From the NCBI RefSeq assembly GCF_900115095.1, contig NZ_FOVH01000001.1, positions 124,001 to 188,000 of the forward strand: a stretch of 64,000 nt of DNA, given 5' to 3'. The DNA comes from Actinomadura madurae (GTDB taxonomy: Bacteria > Actinomycetota > Actinomycetes > Streptosporangiales > Streptosporangiaceae). The notes below the pieces were generated by a model. The model worked only from the letters and a program-made list of their open reading frames with translations, ran no database searches and was not told where the DNA came from. Made by a program: the position numbers and the translations under genes. Shown piece by piece: positions 56,957-64,000 of the stretch (position 1 is the stretch's first letter; each line of letters begins with the position of its first letter).

Positions 56957-57669
56957 CCCTCGCGCCTCCGCACCCGGTAGCCGTCCGCGCGCAGCTTGGT
57001 CTCCACGGTGTCGGCTTCGTCCGCGGGCACCTCGACCTCGAGGACGGCCCAACCGGGGGCGTCGCCCGACGGAAGGCGGGTGACGGTGCCGCCGGCCACG
57101 CGCAGCCGGTCGACGCCCGGCATGGTCTCGATGCAGCGCTGGTGGTCGCTGATGATTACGGTGGTGCCGCCTGCGGCGAGCTCGGCGATCAACGTGGGCA
57201 GCGCATCACGGGTCGCGGCGTCCAGGCCGGCGAACGGCTCGTCTAATACCAGCAGTTCGGGGTCGTCCATGAGGGCCTGCGCGAGCCCCACCTTCTGGGC
57301 ACTGCCCTTCGACAGCTCGGGCAGCCGCACATCGAGGAGATGACCGAAGGCAAGTCGCTCCGCCCACGTGCCGACCGTATCCGCGGGGACGCGCCGAATG
57401 GCGGCCATGTGCCCCAGGTATGCGCGGACGCTGAACGGCTGGTCCACCGGAAACCGCTCCGGCGCGTACCCCACCCGCGCGGGCCGTTCCTTGACCGCGC
57501 CCGCACCCGGCCTCCGCAGCCCGGCGATCACCCGGAGCAGCGTGGACTTCCCGGCGCCGTTGTGCCCGGTCACCTCGGTCACGCTGCCGCCGGGGAGGGA
57601 GAAGGTGACATCCCTGAACACCCAGGGATCCTTCCGGCGATAACGAAAGGCGACGTTGTCCAGCCGCAT
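56953..57669 (-). CDS. ABC transporter ATP-binding protein
   Basis: 238 residues. Walker A GHNGAGKSTLLRVIAG (about 35-50), signature LSKGSAQKVGLAQAL, Walker B LLVLDEPFAGLD, and H-loop ISDHQR are present. The Q-loop position reads VGYAPERFP, without the usual Gln. A C-terminal stretch of about 45 residues (LEVEVPADEADTVETKL...) is an added small domain. It is first of a two-gene minus-strand unit with the permease and is divergent from the HIT gene. Confidence 0.93.
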   Translation of the reverse strand: MRLDNVAFRYRRKDPWVFRDVTFSLPGGSVTEVTGHNGAGKSTLLRVIAGLRRPGAGAVKERPARVGYAPERFPVDQPFSVRAYLGHMAAIRRVPADTVGTWAERLAFGHLLDVRLPELSKGSAQKVGLAQALMDDPELLVLDEPFAGLDAATRDALPTLIAELAAGGTTVIISDHQRCIETMPGVDRLRVAGGTVTRLPSGDAPGWAVLEVEVPADEADTVETKLRADGYRVRRREG

Positions 57670-57738
57670 GAGACCCGCACGCTAGACCCCCACCCGTAAG
57701 CCCGGCGTTAACCCCCCGGCCGGGTGGAGGATGGGGGG

Positions 57739-58152
57739 ATGGGTTGTTTGTTCTGTGAGGTTGTGGCGGGAGAGCGGGGGGCGCATGTTGTTCTGGATGA
57801 GGGCGAGGTCGTCGCGTTTCTTGATGTGCGGCCCTTGTTCAAGGGGCACACGCTGCTGATTCCGCGGACGCACTACGAGACGCTCACGGATCTGCCCGGG
57901 GATTTCCTGGGGACGTTCTTCGGGTACGCGCAGCGGCTCGCGGCGGCGATGGAGGAGGGGCTGGGGGCCGCGGGGTCGTTCGTCGCCATGAACAACCGGG
58001 TCAGCCAGAGCGTCCCGCATCTGCATGTGCACGTGGTGCCGCGGAACCGGAAGGACGGGCTGAGGGGGTTCTTCTGGCCGCGGCAGAAGTACGAGTCCGA
58101 TGCCGAGGCCGCCGAGTACGCCGAGCGGCTCGCCGGCGTCCTCCGGTCATAG
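57739..58152 (+). CDS. HIT-family nucleotide hydrolase/transferase
   Basis: 137 residues. CLFCEVVAGE near the N-terminus, RPLFKGHTLLIPRTHYETL in the core and the histidine triad SVPHLHVHVVPR define the family, which hydrolyses nucleoside phosphoramidates or dinucleoside polyphosphates. ATG 57739 has GGAGG upstream. Its 3' end overlaps the convergent NUDIX gene by 6 bp. Confidence 0.94.
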   Translation: MGCLFCEVVAGERGAHVVLDEGEVVAFLDVRPLFKGHTLLIPRTHYETLTDLPGDFLGTFFGYAQRLAAAMEEGLGAAGSFVAMNNRVSQSVPHLHVHVVPRNRKDGLRGFFWPRQKYESDAEAAEYAERLAGVLRS

Positions 58153-58599
58153 GGCCGCGCGGGCCATGGTCGTGTCGAGGATCTGGGCGTCGGGGGGATG
58201 CGGGGTGGCGGTGTCCCACCAGCGGATCGCGCTGATCTCCTCGTTGGGGGTGAAGGCGGTGTGGCGGGACGTCGTCGAAGCCGTGTACAAGGCGGCGTAC
58301 TCGTCGCGGGGTGGTCTGACGAGGTGAAAGCGGCCGTAGCCGGCGAGGGTGAGGGTGGGCAGGTGGAGGCCGCTCTCCTCGTGCAGTTCGCGGACGGCCG
58401 CTTCGTGGGGGGTTTCGCCCGGGTCGATCAGGCCGCCGGGGAGTTCCCAGTGGGCTCGGTGCCGGTTGAAGACCAGCAGCAGGTGGCGGCCGTGCCGGAC
58501 CGCGGCGAGGGCGGCGGGCATCGGGGCGTCCGCCGGCGGGGCCGCGGGCGGGAGGAAGGCCAGCAGCAGGTTGCCGTCGCCGTCCCGGGCCAAGGGCAT
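58147..58599 (-). CDS. NUDIX hydrolase
   Basis: 150 residues. The NUDIX box is complete: GGLIDPGETPHEAAVREL followed by HEESG. An Ala/Pro-rich N-terminus of about 35 residues precedes the fold. It starts 4 nt after the ribbon-helix-helix gene, so both are probably one transcription unit. The substrate (a nucleotide diphosphate derivative) cannot be told. Confidence 0.92.
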   Translation of the reverse strand: MPLARDGDGNLLLAFLPPAAPPADAPMPAALAAVRHGRHLLLVFNRHRAHWELPGGLIDPGETPHEAAVRELHEESGLHLPTLTLAGYGRFHLVRPPRDEYAALYTASTTSRHTAFTPNEEISAIRWWDTATPHPPDAQILDTTMARAAL

Positions 58600-58603
58600 C
58601 GCG

Positions 58604-58870
58604 TCAGCCGAGGGCCGCTAGCAGGGCGACGAAGGGGGCGGCCGGATCCGGGGGAGCGGGGGGCGGCACCGCGGCCTCCTGGGCCGCGGCGTGTGCGTAG
58701 AGGTCGCGTTCCGCCCGGTCGAGGACGGTGGACAGGATGTAGTCGCTGACCGTCCATCCGGCCAGCTCGGCGGCCTTGCGGATCACGAGGAGCTGGTCGG
58801 CGGACGCTGGAAGGGCGATGTGGTCGTGGCCCCAGGCGGCGGGAAGGTCCTGGCGAACCGACTCAGACAT
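58604..58870 (-). CDS. Small ribbon-helix-helix-like protein (DUF1778/TacA-like)
   Basis: 88 residues. IALPASADQLLVIRKAAELA followed by GWTVSDYILSTVLDRAERDL resembles the DUF1778 antitoxin fold, which binds DNA as a dimer and is usually paired with a GNAT acetyltransferase toxin. No such toxin is adjacent. The next gene, 4 nt away, is a NUDIX hydrolase. The C-terminus is Ala/Pro-rich. ATG 58870 has GGAAGGAG at 8 nt. Family assignment is by pattern only. Confidence 0.65.
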   Translation of the reverse strand: MSESVRQDLPAAWGHDHIALPASADQLLVIRKAAELAGWTVSDYILSTVLDRAERDLYAHAAAQEAAVPPPAPPDPAAPFVALLAALG

Positions 58871-58965
58871 GGCCGGTCTCCTTCCTTGCGGCTTTTCAAC
58901 GTACGCCGCCGGGTGTAGCCAGGACATCCCCACTGAGGACGAGAATCGCCGGGTGTCCGATGGAG

Positions 58966-59427
58966 TCAGCGGGTTCCCCAGGAGTAGGTCTGTTTGCGCA
59001 GTTTGAGGTAGACGAAGCTCTCGGTCGAGACGACGCCGGGGACGGCGCGGATGCGGCCGAGCAGTTCCAGCAGGCGCTCGTCGTCCTCGCAGACGAGCTC
59101 CAGGAGGATGTCGAACGAGCCGGCGGTGATCACGACGTAGTCGATCTCCGGCACGTCGGCCAGCTCGTCGGCGATCTTCTCCAGGTCGCCCTCGCACCTG
59201 ACGCCGATCATCAGCTGCCGGGAGAAGCCGAGCATGAGCGGGTCGGTGACGCCGACGATCTGCATGACGCCGGTGTCGAGGAGCTTCTGGACGCGCTGGC
59301 GGACCGCCGCCTCGGAGAGGCCGACGGCCTTGCCGATGGCGGCGTAGGAGCGGCGGCCGTCCTGCTGGAGCTGTTCGATGATCTGCTTGGCGGTCTCGTC
59401 CAGCTGGACGTGGGCGGCGCGGGCCAT
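58966..59427 (-). CDS. Lrp/AsnC-family transcriptional regulator
   Basis: 153 residues with an N-terminal helix-turn-helix (SYAAIGKAVGLSEAAVRQRV, about 27-46) and a C-terminal ligand-binding RAM domain (VITAGSFDILLELVCEDDER). It is divergent from a 4-aminobutanal-type dehydrogenase gene and a polyamine uptake operon, so it probably controls that locus in response to a polyamine catabolite or amino acid. The same gene order occurs in Streptomyces. ATG 59427. Confidence 0.94.
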   Translation of the reverse strand: MARAAHVQLDETAKQIIEQLQQDGRRSYAAIGKAVGLSEAAVRQRVQKLLDTGVMQIVGVTDPLMLGFSRQLMIGVRCEGDLEKIADELADVPEIDYVVITAGSFDILLELVCEDDERLLELLGRIRAVPGVVSTESFVYLKLRKQTYSWGTR

Positions 59428-59471
59428 CGGGGTCTCCTAGCTGCGGCATCGAGGGTGTGAGGCCTCTGGGT

Positions 59472-59517
59472 CAAGTGAATTAGTCGTGAAACTGGATCGT
59501 AACAACGGAATCACTTG
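59472..59517. promoter_or_regulatory. Candidate Lrp-type operator
   Basis: CAAGTGA (59472-59478) and TCACTTG (59511-59517) are inverted arms separated by 32 nt in the AT-rich divergent region between the Lrp gene and aldehyde dehydrogenase. GTGAA-type half-sites recur at 59475 and 59486. Spacing near four helical turns suits a multimeric Lrp protein. Confidence 0.5.
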
Positions 59518-59591
59518 TGTTGGGCTGAATCCTCTGTAAGGGTCGGGCCAACAGGACACAACGGGCGACGGTGCCCAGGAGGGACCTGAGG

Positions 59592-61025
59592 ATGAGCGGC
59601 GATCGGCTGCGCAACTTTATCGGCGGCGAGTACGTGGACGCCAAGGACGGGCGGACCCTGGAGGTGGTCGATCCCAGTACCGGCGAGACGTACGCGCAGG
59701 CGCCCGTGTCCGGCGCCGAGGACGTCGACGCCGCGTTCCGCGCGGCGGCCGAGGCGTTCCCCGCCTGGCGCGACGCCACGCCGGGCGAGCGGAGCCTCGC
59801 GATGCTCCGCTTCGCGGACGCGGTGGAGGCGCGCGCGGAGGAGCTCGTCAAGGCGGAGAGCCGGGACACCGGCAAGCCCCTCCAGATGACCCTGGACGAG
59901 GAGGTGCCGCCCATGGTGGACAACCTCCGGTTCTTCGCCGGGGCGTCCCGTGTCCTGGAGGGCAAGGCGTCCGGCGAGTACATGGCGGACCACACGTCCT
60001 CGATCAGGCGGGAGCCGGTCGGGGTCTGCGCCCAGGTGACGCCCTGGAACTACCCGATGATGATGGCGGTCTGGAAGATCGGGCCGGCCCTGTCGACGGG
60101 GAACACCGTGGTGCTGAAGCCGTCGGAGACGACGCCGGCGAGCACGCTGATGCTGGCGGAGATCGCCGCCGAGTTCCTGCCCCCGGGCGTCTTCAACGTG
60201 ATCTGCGGGGACCGCGACACCGGGCGCGCGCTGGTGGAGCACCCGACGCCGCAGATGGTGTCGATCACCGGGAGCGTGCGGGCCGGCATGGAGGTCGCGG
60301 CGTCCGCGGCCAAGGACCTCAAGCGCGTCCACCTGGAGCTGGGCGGCAAGGCGCCGGTCGTCGTGTTCGACGACGCCGACGTCGAGGCGGCGGCGACCGG
60401 CATCGCCGAGGCCGGGTACTTCAACGCGGGCCAGGACTGCACGGCGGCGACGCGCGTCCTGGTCGCCGACCGGCTGCACGACGCCTTCACCGAGGCGCTC
60501 ACCGAGGCCGCCAAGGGGACGGTGGTCGGGCCGCCCAGCGACGCCGACGCCTTCTACGGGCCGGTGAACAGCGCGAACCAGCTGGAGCGCGTCCAGGGCT
60601 TCATCGAGCGGGCGCCCAGCCACGCGAAGGTCCTGACCGGCGGCGAGCGTGTCGGCGACAGCGGCTACTTCTTCGCGCCGACCGTCGTCGGCGGGCTCAG
60701 GCAGGACGACGAGATGGTGCAGAACGAGGTGTTCGGCCCCGTCATCACCGTCCAGAGCTTCTCGGACGAGCGGCAGGCCATCGAATGGGCCAACGGCGTC
60801 AAGTACGGCCTGGCCGCCAGCGTGTGGACGCAGAACCACGGCCGTGCCATGCGGATGAGCAAGGCGCTGGACTTCGGCGCCGTCTGGGTCAACACCCACA
60901 TCCCGCTGGTGTCCGAGATGCCGCACGGCGGCTTCAAGCACTCCGGCTACGGCAAGGACATGTCGATGTACGGAATCGAGGACTACACCCGCGTCAAGCA
61001 CGTCATGCACTACATCGGCGGCTGA
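59592..61025 (+). CDS. Aldehyde dehydrogenase, likely 4-aminobutanal (gamma-aminobutyraldehyde) dehydrogenase
   Basis: 477 residues. NAD(P)-dependent enzyme that would oxidise 4-aminobutanal from putrescine to GABA. FIGGEYVDAKDGRTLEVVDP at the N-terminus, TPWNYPMMMAVWK, the general base Glu in LELGGKAPVVVFDDAD and catalytic Cys281 in GQDCTAATR are present. ATG 59592 has AGGAGG at 8 nt. Its place between an Lrp regulator and potA-potD-potB supports the polyamine role, but other aldehydes cannot be excluded. Confidence 0.94.
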   Translation: MSGDRLRNFIGGEYVDAKDGRTLEVVDPSTGETYAQAPVSGAEDVDAAFRAAAEAFPAWRDATPGERSLAMLRFADAVEARAEELVKAESRDTGKPLQMTLDEEVPPMVDNLRFFAGASRVLEGKASGEYMADHTSSIRREPVGVCAQVTPWNYPMMMAVWKIGPALSTGNTVVLKPSETTPASTLMLAEIAAEFLPPGVFNVICGDRDTGRALVEHPTPQMVSITGSVRAGMEVAASAAKDLKRVHLELGGKAPVVVFDDADVEAAATGIAEAGYFNAGQDCTAATRVLVADRLHDAFTEALTEAAKGTVVGPPSDADAFYGPVNSANQLERVQGFIERAPSHAKVLTGGERVGDSGYFFAPTVVGGLRQDDEMVQNEVFGPVITVQSFSDERQAIEWANGVKYGLAASVWTQNHGRAMRMSKALDFGAVWVNTHIPLVSEMPHGGFKHSGYGKDMSMYGIEDYTRVKHVMHYIGG

Positions 61026-61062
61026 CCGCCGCCGACCGAGGCCCGTGAAGGAAGCCCCGCCC

Positions 61063-62214
61063 ATGACCGAGACGAAACCCGCCCCGGCGCGCGACGACCC
61101 GGGTCGCGCCGTTCCCGCCATCGAGCTCACGGGTGTCGAGAAGGCGTACCACGCCTATGGCGAGACCGTGGCGGCGGTGCGCGGTGTCGACCTGGCGATC
61201 GCGCAGGGGGAGTTCTTCTCCCTGCTCGGTCCGTCCGGCTGCGGCAAGACGACGACCATGCGCGTCATCGCCGGCTTCGAGGAGCCGACGGCGGGCGAGG
61301 TCCGGCTGCACGGGCAGGACGTCACGGGCGTGCCCCCCAACCGGCGCGACGTGAACATGGTTTTCCAGTCGTACGCGCTGTTCCCGCACATGAGCGTCTT
61401 CGAGAACGTCGCGTTCGGCCTCCGCCGGCGCGGCGTCCCGAAGGCGGACATCACGCGCCGGGTGGGGGAGATGCTGGACATCGTCGACTTGGCGGGACGG
61501 GAGCGGCGCCGTCCCGCCGAGTTGTCCGGCGGCCAGCAGCAGCGGGTCGCGCTGGCCCGCGCGCTGGTGAACCGGCCGCGGGCCCTGCTGCTGGACGAGC
61601 CGCTCGGCGCCCTCGACCTGAAGCTCCGCCAGGCGATGCAGGTCGAGCTGAAGCGGATCCAGCGGGAGGTCGGCGTCACGTTCGTGTACGTGACGCACGA
61701 CCAGGGCGAGGCGCTGACGATGTCGGACCGCATCGCCGTCATGAACGACGGGCTGGTCGAGCAGCTCGGGACGCCGCGGGAGATCTACGAGCATCCCGCG
61801 ACGCGGTTCGTGGCCGGGTTCATCGGGACGTCCAACCTGCTGGGGGGCGAGGTCACCGAGACGGGGCAGGGCACCGCCGTGCTGTCGCACGGCCAGGACG
61901 GCCGGATCGAGGTCCCGGTGCGGAACGGCCTGGACGTCGCGGCCGGGGAGCGCCTGGAGCTGACCGTCCGCCCCGAGAAGATCGGCATAGGGCCGGACAA
62001 GCCGGGCGACGGCCTGTGCGGGGTCCGGGGGACCGTGACCGAGGTCGTGTACCTCGGGACGTCGACGAACTACAACGTGACCACCTCTGCCGGGGCCGAC
62101 GTCGTCGTCTTCCTGCAGAACGCCACGTCCGCCGACGACATCGCCGTGCGCGGCGACAGCGTCTGGCTGTCGTGGGATCCGCGCCACTCGTACGCCATAG
62201 GAGCCCCCCAGTGA
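61063..62214 (+). CDS. potA: Polyamine ABC transporter ATP-binding protein
   Basis: 383-residue importer ATPase. Walker A GPSGCGKTTTMRVIAG (about 56-71), Q-loop in MVFQSYALFPHMSV, signature LSGGQQQRVALARAL (about 154), Walker B LLLDEPLGALDLKL (about 174), then a TOBE domain typical of PotA/MalK-type subunits. ATG 61063 is used; GTG 61045 is possible. It starts 37 bp after the dehydrogenase and overlaps potD by 4 nt. Confidence 0.95.
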   Translation: MTETKPAPARDDPGRAVPAIELTGVEKAYHAYGETVAAVRGVDLAIAQGEFFSLLGPSGCGKTTTMRVIAGFEEPTAGEVRLHGQDVTGVPPNRRDVNMVFQSYALFPHMSVFENVAFGLRRRGVPKADITRRVGEMLDIVDLAGRERRRPAELSGGQQQRVALARALVNRPRALLLDEPLGALDLKLRQAMQVELKRIQREVGVTFVYVTHDQGEALTMSDRIAVMNDGLVEQLGTPREIYEHPATRFVAGFIGTSNLLGGEVTETGQGTAVLSHGQDGRIEVPVRNGLDVAAGERLELTVRPEKIGIGPDKPGDGLCGVRGTVTEVVYLGTSTNYNVTTSAGADVVVFLQNATSADDIAVRGDSVWLSWDPRHSYAIGAPQ

Positions 62215-63455
62215 GCCAGATCGACCCCGCATTCCTGCGCGGACTCACCCGGCCGCGCCTGGCGCGTTCCCACCCGGCCCGCCGCGACGTGCTGCGGCTG
62301 ATGGGCGCGGCGGGCGCCGGCCTCGCCCTGTCGGCCTGCGGCGTCAAGGGGCAGGGCGGCAAGGAGAAGGTCAGCCAGAGCGACGTCCAGAAGTACTGGG
62401 CGGGCAAGGTGAAGAGCGGCAAGCTCAACTGGGCGAACTGGCCGGGCTACATGCAGGACGACCAGGCGACCATCAAGGCGTTCGAGGAGGAGACGGGCAT
62501 CAAGGTGACCTACAAGGAGGTCATCCAGGAGATGGGCCCGTGGTTCGGCAAGATCCAGGCGCCGCTCGCGGCGGGCCAGTCCATCGGCTTCGACCTGATG
62601 GTCATGACGAACGGCATCCAGCTGGAGCAGTGCCGCCAGCTCGGCTACCTGGCGCCGCTCGACCTGTCGAAGCTGAAGAACTTCCAGGCGAACGCGGGGG
62701 AGCCGTACAAGAACCCGTCCTACGACCCCGGCAACGCCTTCACGATCCCCTACGAGTCGGGCGTCACCGGCATCGCGTACAACACCAAGTACGTCAAGGA
62801 GGAGATCACCAGCATCGCGCAGCTGTTCGACGCCAAGTACAAGGGCCGGGTCGGGATGATGGGCGACTCGCAGGAGCTCGGGAACTTCGGGATGTTCCTG
62901 CTCGGCATCGACCCGGAGAAGTCGACGAAGGCCGACTGGGAGAAGGCCGCCGCGAAGCTCCGCGACCAGCGCGACCAGGGCATCGTCCGCAAGTACTACA
63001 CGCAGGACTACGTCGACGCCGTCAGCAAGGGCGACGTGTGGATGACGATGGCGTGGTCCGGTGACGTCTACAGCCTGACGAGCCCGGACGTGAAGTTCGT
63101 GGTGCCCAAGGAGGGCGGCACGATCTGGACCGACAACCTGTGCATCCCGAAGACGGCCGACAACCCGGTGGACGCGCTGACGCTCATGGACTGGCTGTAC
63201 GTCCCGGAGAACAACGCCCCGCTCACCGAGTTCATCAACTACATGCCGCCGATCCCGTCGACCCAGCAGATCATCACGCAGCACGCGGCGGAGGCCACCG
63301 GGGACGAGAAGAAGGACCTGACCCGGCTGAGCACGAGCCCGCTGGTCTTCCCGTCGGAGGCCGACCTGGCCCGGCTGCGGCACTACCGGCGGCTCACCCA
63401 GGCCGAGGAGACCGAGTACCAGAAGATCTTCGAGCCCATCTCCAAGGGGTCGTGA
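62211..63455 (+). CDS. potD: Spermidine/putrescine-binding lipoprotein
   Basis: 414-residue substrate-binding protein. An N-terminal twin-arginine-like RRDVLRLMGAAGAGLALSAC carries a lipobox (LSAC), so it is exported, possibly by Tat, and lipid-anchored. The mature part has a PotD-like pattern: LNWANWPGYM, FDLMVMTNGIQLEQ, PYESGVTGIAYN, WTDNLCIPKTADNP. GTG 62211 overlaps the potA stop; the stop overlaps potB by 1 nt. It captures the polyamine outside the membrane. Confidence 0.94.
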   Translation: MSQIDPAFLRGLTRPRLARSHPARRDVLRLMGAAGAGLALSACGVKGQGGKEKVSQSDVQKYWAGKVKSGKLNWANWPGYMQDDQATIKAFEEETGIKVTYKEVIQEMGPWFGKIQAPLAAGQSIGFDLMVMTNGIQLEQCRQLGYLAPLDLSKLKNFQANAGEPYKNPSYDPGNAFTIPYESGVTGIAYNTKYVKEEITSIAQLFDAKYKGRVGMMGDSQELGNFGMFLLGIDPEKSTKADWEKAAAKLRDQRDQGIVRKYYTQDYVDAVSKGDVWMTMAWSGDVYSLTSPDVKFVVPKEGGTIWTDNLCIPKTADNPVDALTLMDWLYVPENNAPLTEFINYMPPIPSTQQIITQHAAEATGDEKKDLTRLSTSPLVFPSEADLARLRHYRRLTQAEETEYQKIFEPISKGS

Positions 63456-64000
63456 TGGCGCGGGGCCGGGGACGGCTCGCGCCGTACCTGATGATCCTGC
63501 CGAGCGGGCTGTGGCTGGCGGCGTTCTTCCTCGTCCCGATGGTGCTGATGGTGTCCCTGTCGCTGCAGACGGGGAACCTCATCGACGGGTTCCGGCAGAC
63601 GTTCCACTGGCAGAACTACACCGACGGCCTGAGCACCTACGGCGACAAGTTCGTCCGGTCGCTCTGGTACGGGCTGCTCGCGACCGTCGCGTGCATCGCG
63701 ATCGCCTACCCGGCCGCGTACTGGATCGCGTTCCGCAGTGGGCGGCACAAGTCGACGTACCTGTTCCTGCTGCTGCTTCCGTACTTCGTCTCGTTCATCC
63801 TGCGGACGGTGTCCTGGAAGCTCGTCCTCACCGACAACGGGCCGATCCTCGGGCCGCTGCGCGACCACGGGGTCCTGCCGGAGGGATTCCACGTCCTCGA
63901 CACGGGCGTCGCGGTGGTGTCCGGGCTCACCTACAACTTCCTGCCGTTCATGGTGCTGCCGATCTACGTGGCGCTGGAGCGCATCGACCCGCGCGTGGTG
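63455..64000 (+). CDS. potB: Polyamine ABC transporter permease, 3' end beyond window
   Basis: First 182 codons of an inner-membrane permease. ATG 63455 (MARGRGRLAPYLMILPSGLW) shares one base with the potD stop. Helices include LWLAAFFLVPMVLMVSLSLQ, LLATVACIAIAYPAAYW and LFLLLLPYFVSFILRTVSWK, as in PotB. The conserved permease loop is cut off by the window end. A second permease (potC) is expected downstream. Confidence 0.93.
   Translation, partial: MARGRGRLAPYLMILPSGLWLAAFFLVPMVLMVSLSLQTGNLIDGFRQTFHWQNYTDGLSTYGDKFVRSLWYGLLATVACIAIAYPAAYWIAFRSGRHKSTYLFLLLLPYFVSFILRTVSWKLVLTDNGPILGPLRDHGVLPEGFHVLDTGVAVVSGLTYNFLPFMVLPIYVALERIDPRVV

Overview
The window is a GC-rich stretch of actinobacterial chromosome. 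Gene content and order (rpmB/fakA-like/recG/rsmD/coaD/DUF177-rpmF/rnc/mutM/smc/ftsY/amtB-glnB-glnD/ffh/rpsP-khpA-rimM-trmD/rplS/lepB/rnhB/DUF2469/dprA-comM-yraN/xerC/rpsB-tsf-pyrH-frr-cdsA/rlmN) match the core syntenic block of sporulating actinomycetes. Frequent GTG starts, an LPXTG-type surface protein, a GlnR-type operator and an ECF41 sigma factor fit the order Streptosporangiales (Actinomadura/Thermomonosporaceae-like). The family-level guess is inference; no rRNA or tRNA gene is present to settle it.

Layout. 0-6 kb: a cut-off acyl-CoA ligase, a DUF3515 lipoprotein and a stand-alone Lrp ligand-binding domain (all minus), then thiL, a membrane-anchored CBM2-like protein, thiD and rpmB. 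6-20 kb: fakA-like, recG, a receptor-type Ser/Thr kinase, an LPFTG surface protein, rsmD, a class B PBP, coaD, DUF177-rpmF, rnc-mutM and acylphosphatase. 20-34 kb: smc, a globin/flavohaemoglobin/DivIVA-like cluster, ftsY, the ammonium module amtB-glnB-glnD behind GlnR-like boxes, and ffh. 34-43 kb: rpsP-khpA-rimM-trmD, rplS, lepB, rnhB, DUF2469, the minus-strand run yraN-comM-dprA, and xerC. 43-45 kb: a gene-poor block with a degenerate ~70-bp tandem repeat, then an M23-family protein. 45-52 kb: rpsB-tsf-pyrH-frr-cdsA, a SUFU-domain protein and rlmN. 52-64 kb: accessory genes (four-motif DivIVA protein, ECF41 sigma factor with its COE-type partner, DUF1963, a small ABC transporter, HIT, NUDIX, ribbon-helix-helix protein), then a polyamine catabolism/uptake locus (Lrp, aldehyde dehydrogenase, potA-potD-potB) that runs off the end.

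How it works together. Most of the window is housekeeping: ribosome and tRNA maturation, SRP targeting (ffh, ftsY, lepB), chromosome organisation (smc, xerC, dprA) and thiamine/CoA/phospholipid synthesis. Nitrogen sensing (amtB-glnB-glnD) and polyamine use are the two clear metabolic modules.

The parts that stand out are (i) the ~70-bp repeat array between xerC and the M23 gene, (ii) three perfect DnaA-box 9-mers at intergenic positions, two of them bracketing that array, (iii) low-complexity insertions inside TrmD and GlnD, with a related tail on RpsB, (iv) a small protein made of four DivIVA-type motifs, and (v) the coupled globin-flavohaemoglobin-DivIVA cluster. No phage, insertion sequence or CRISPR array is visible.
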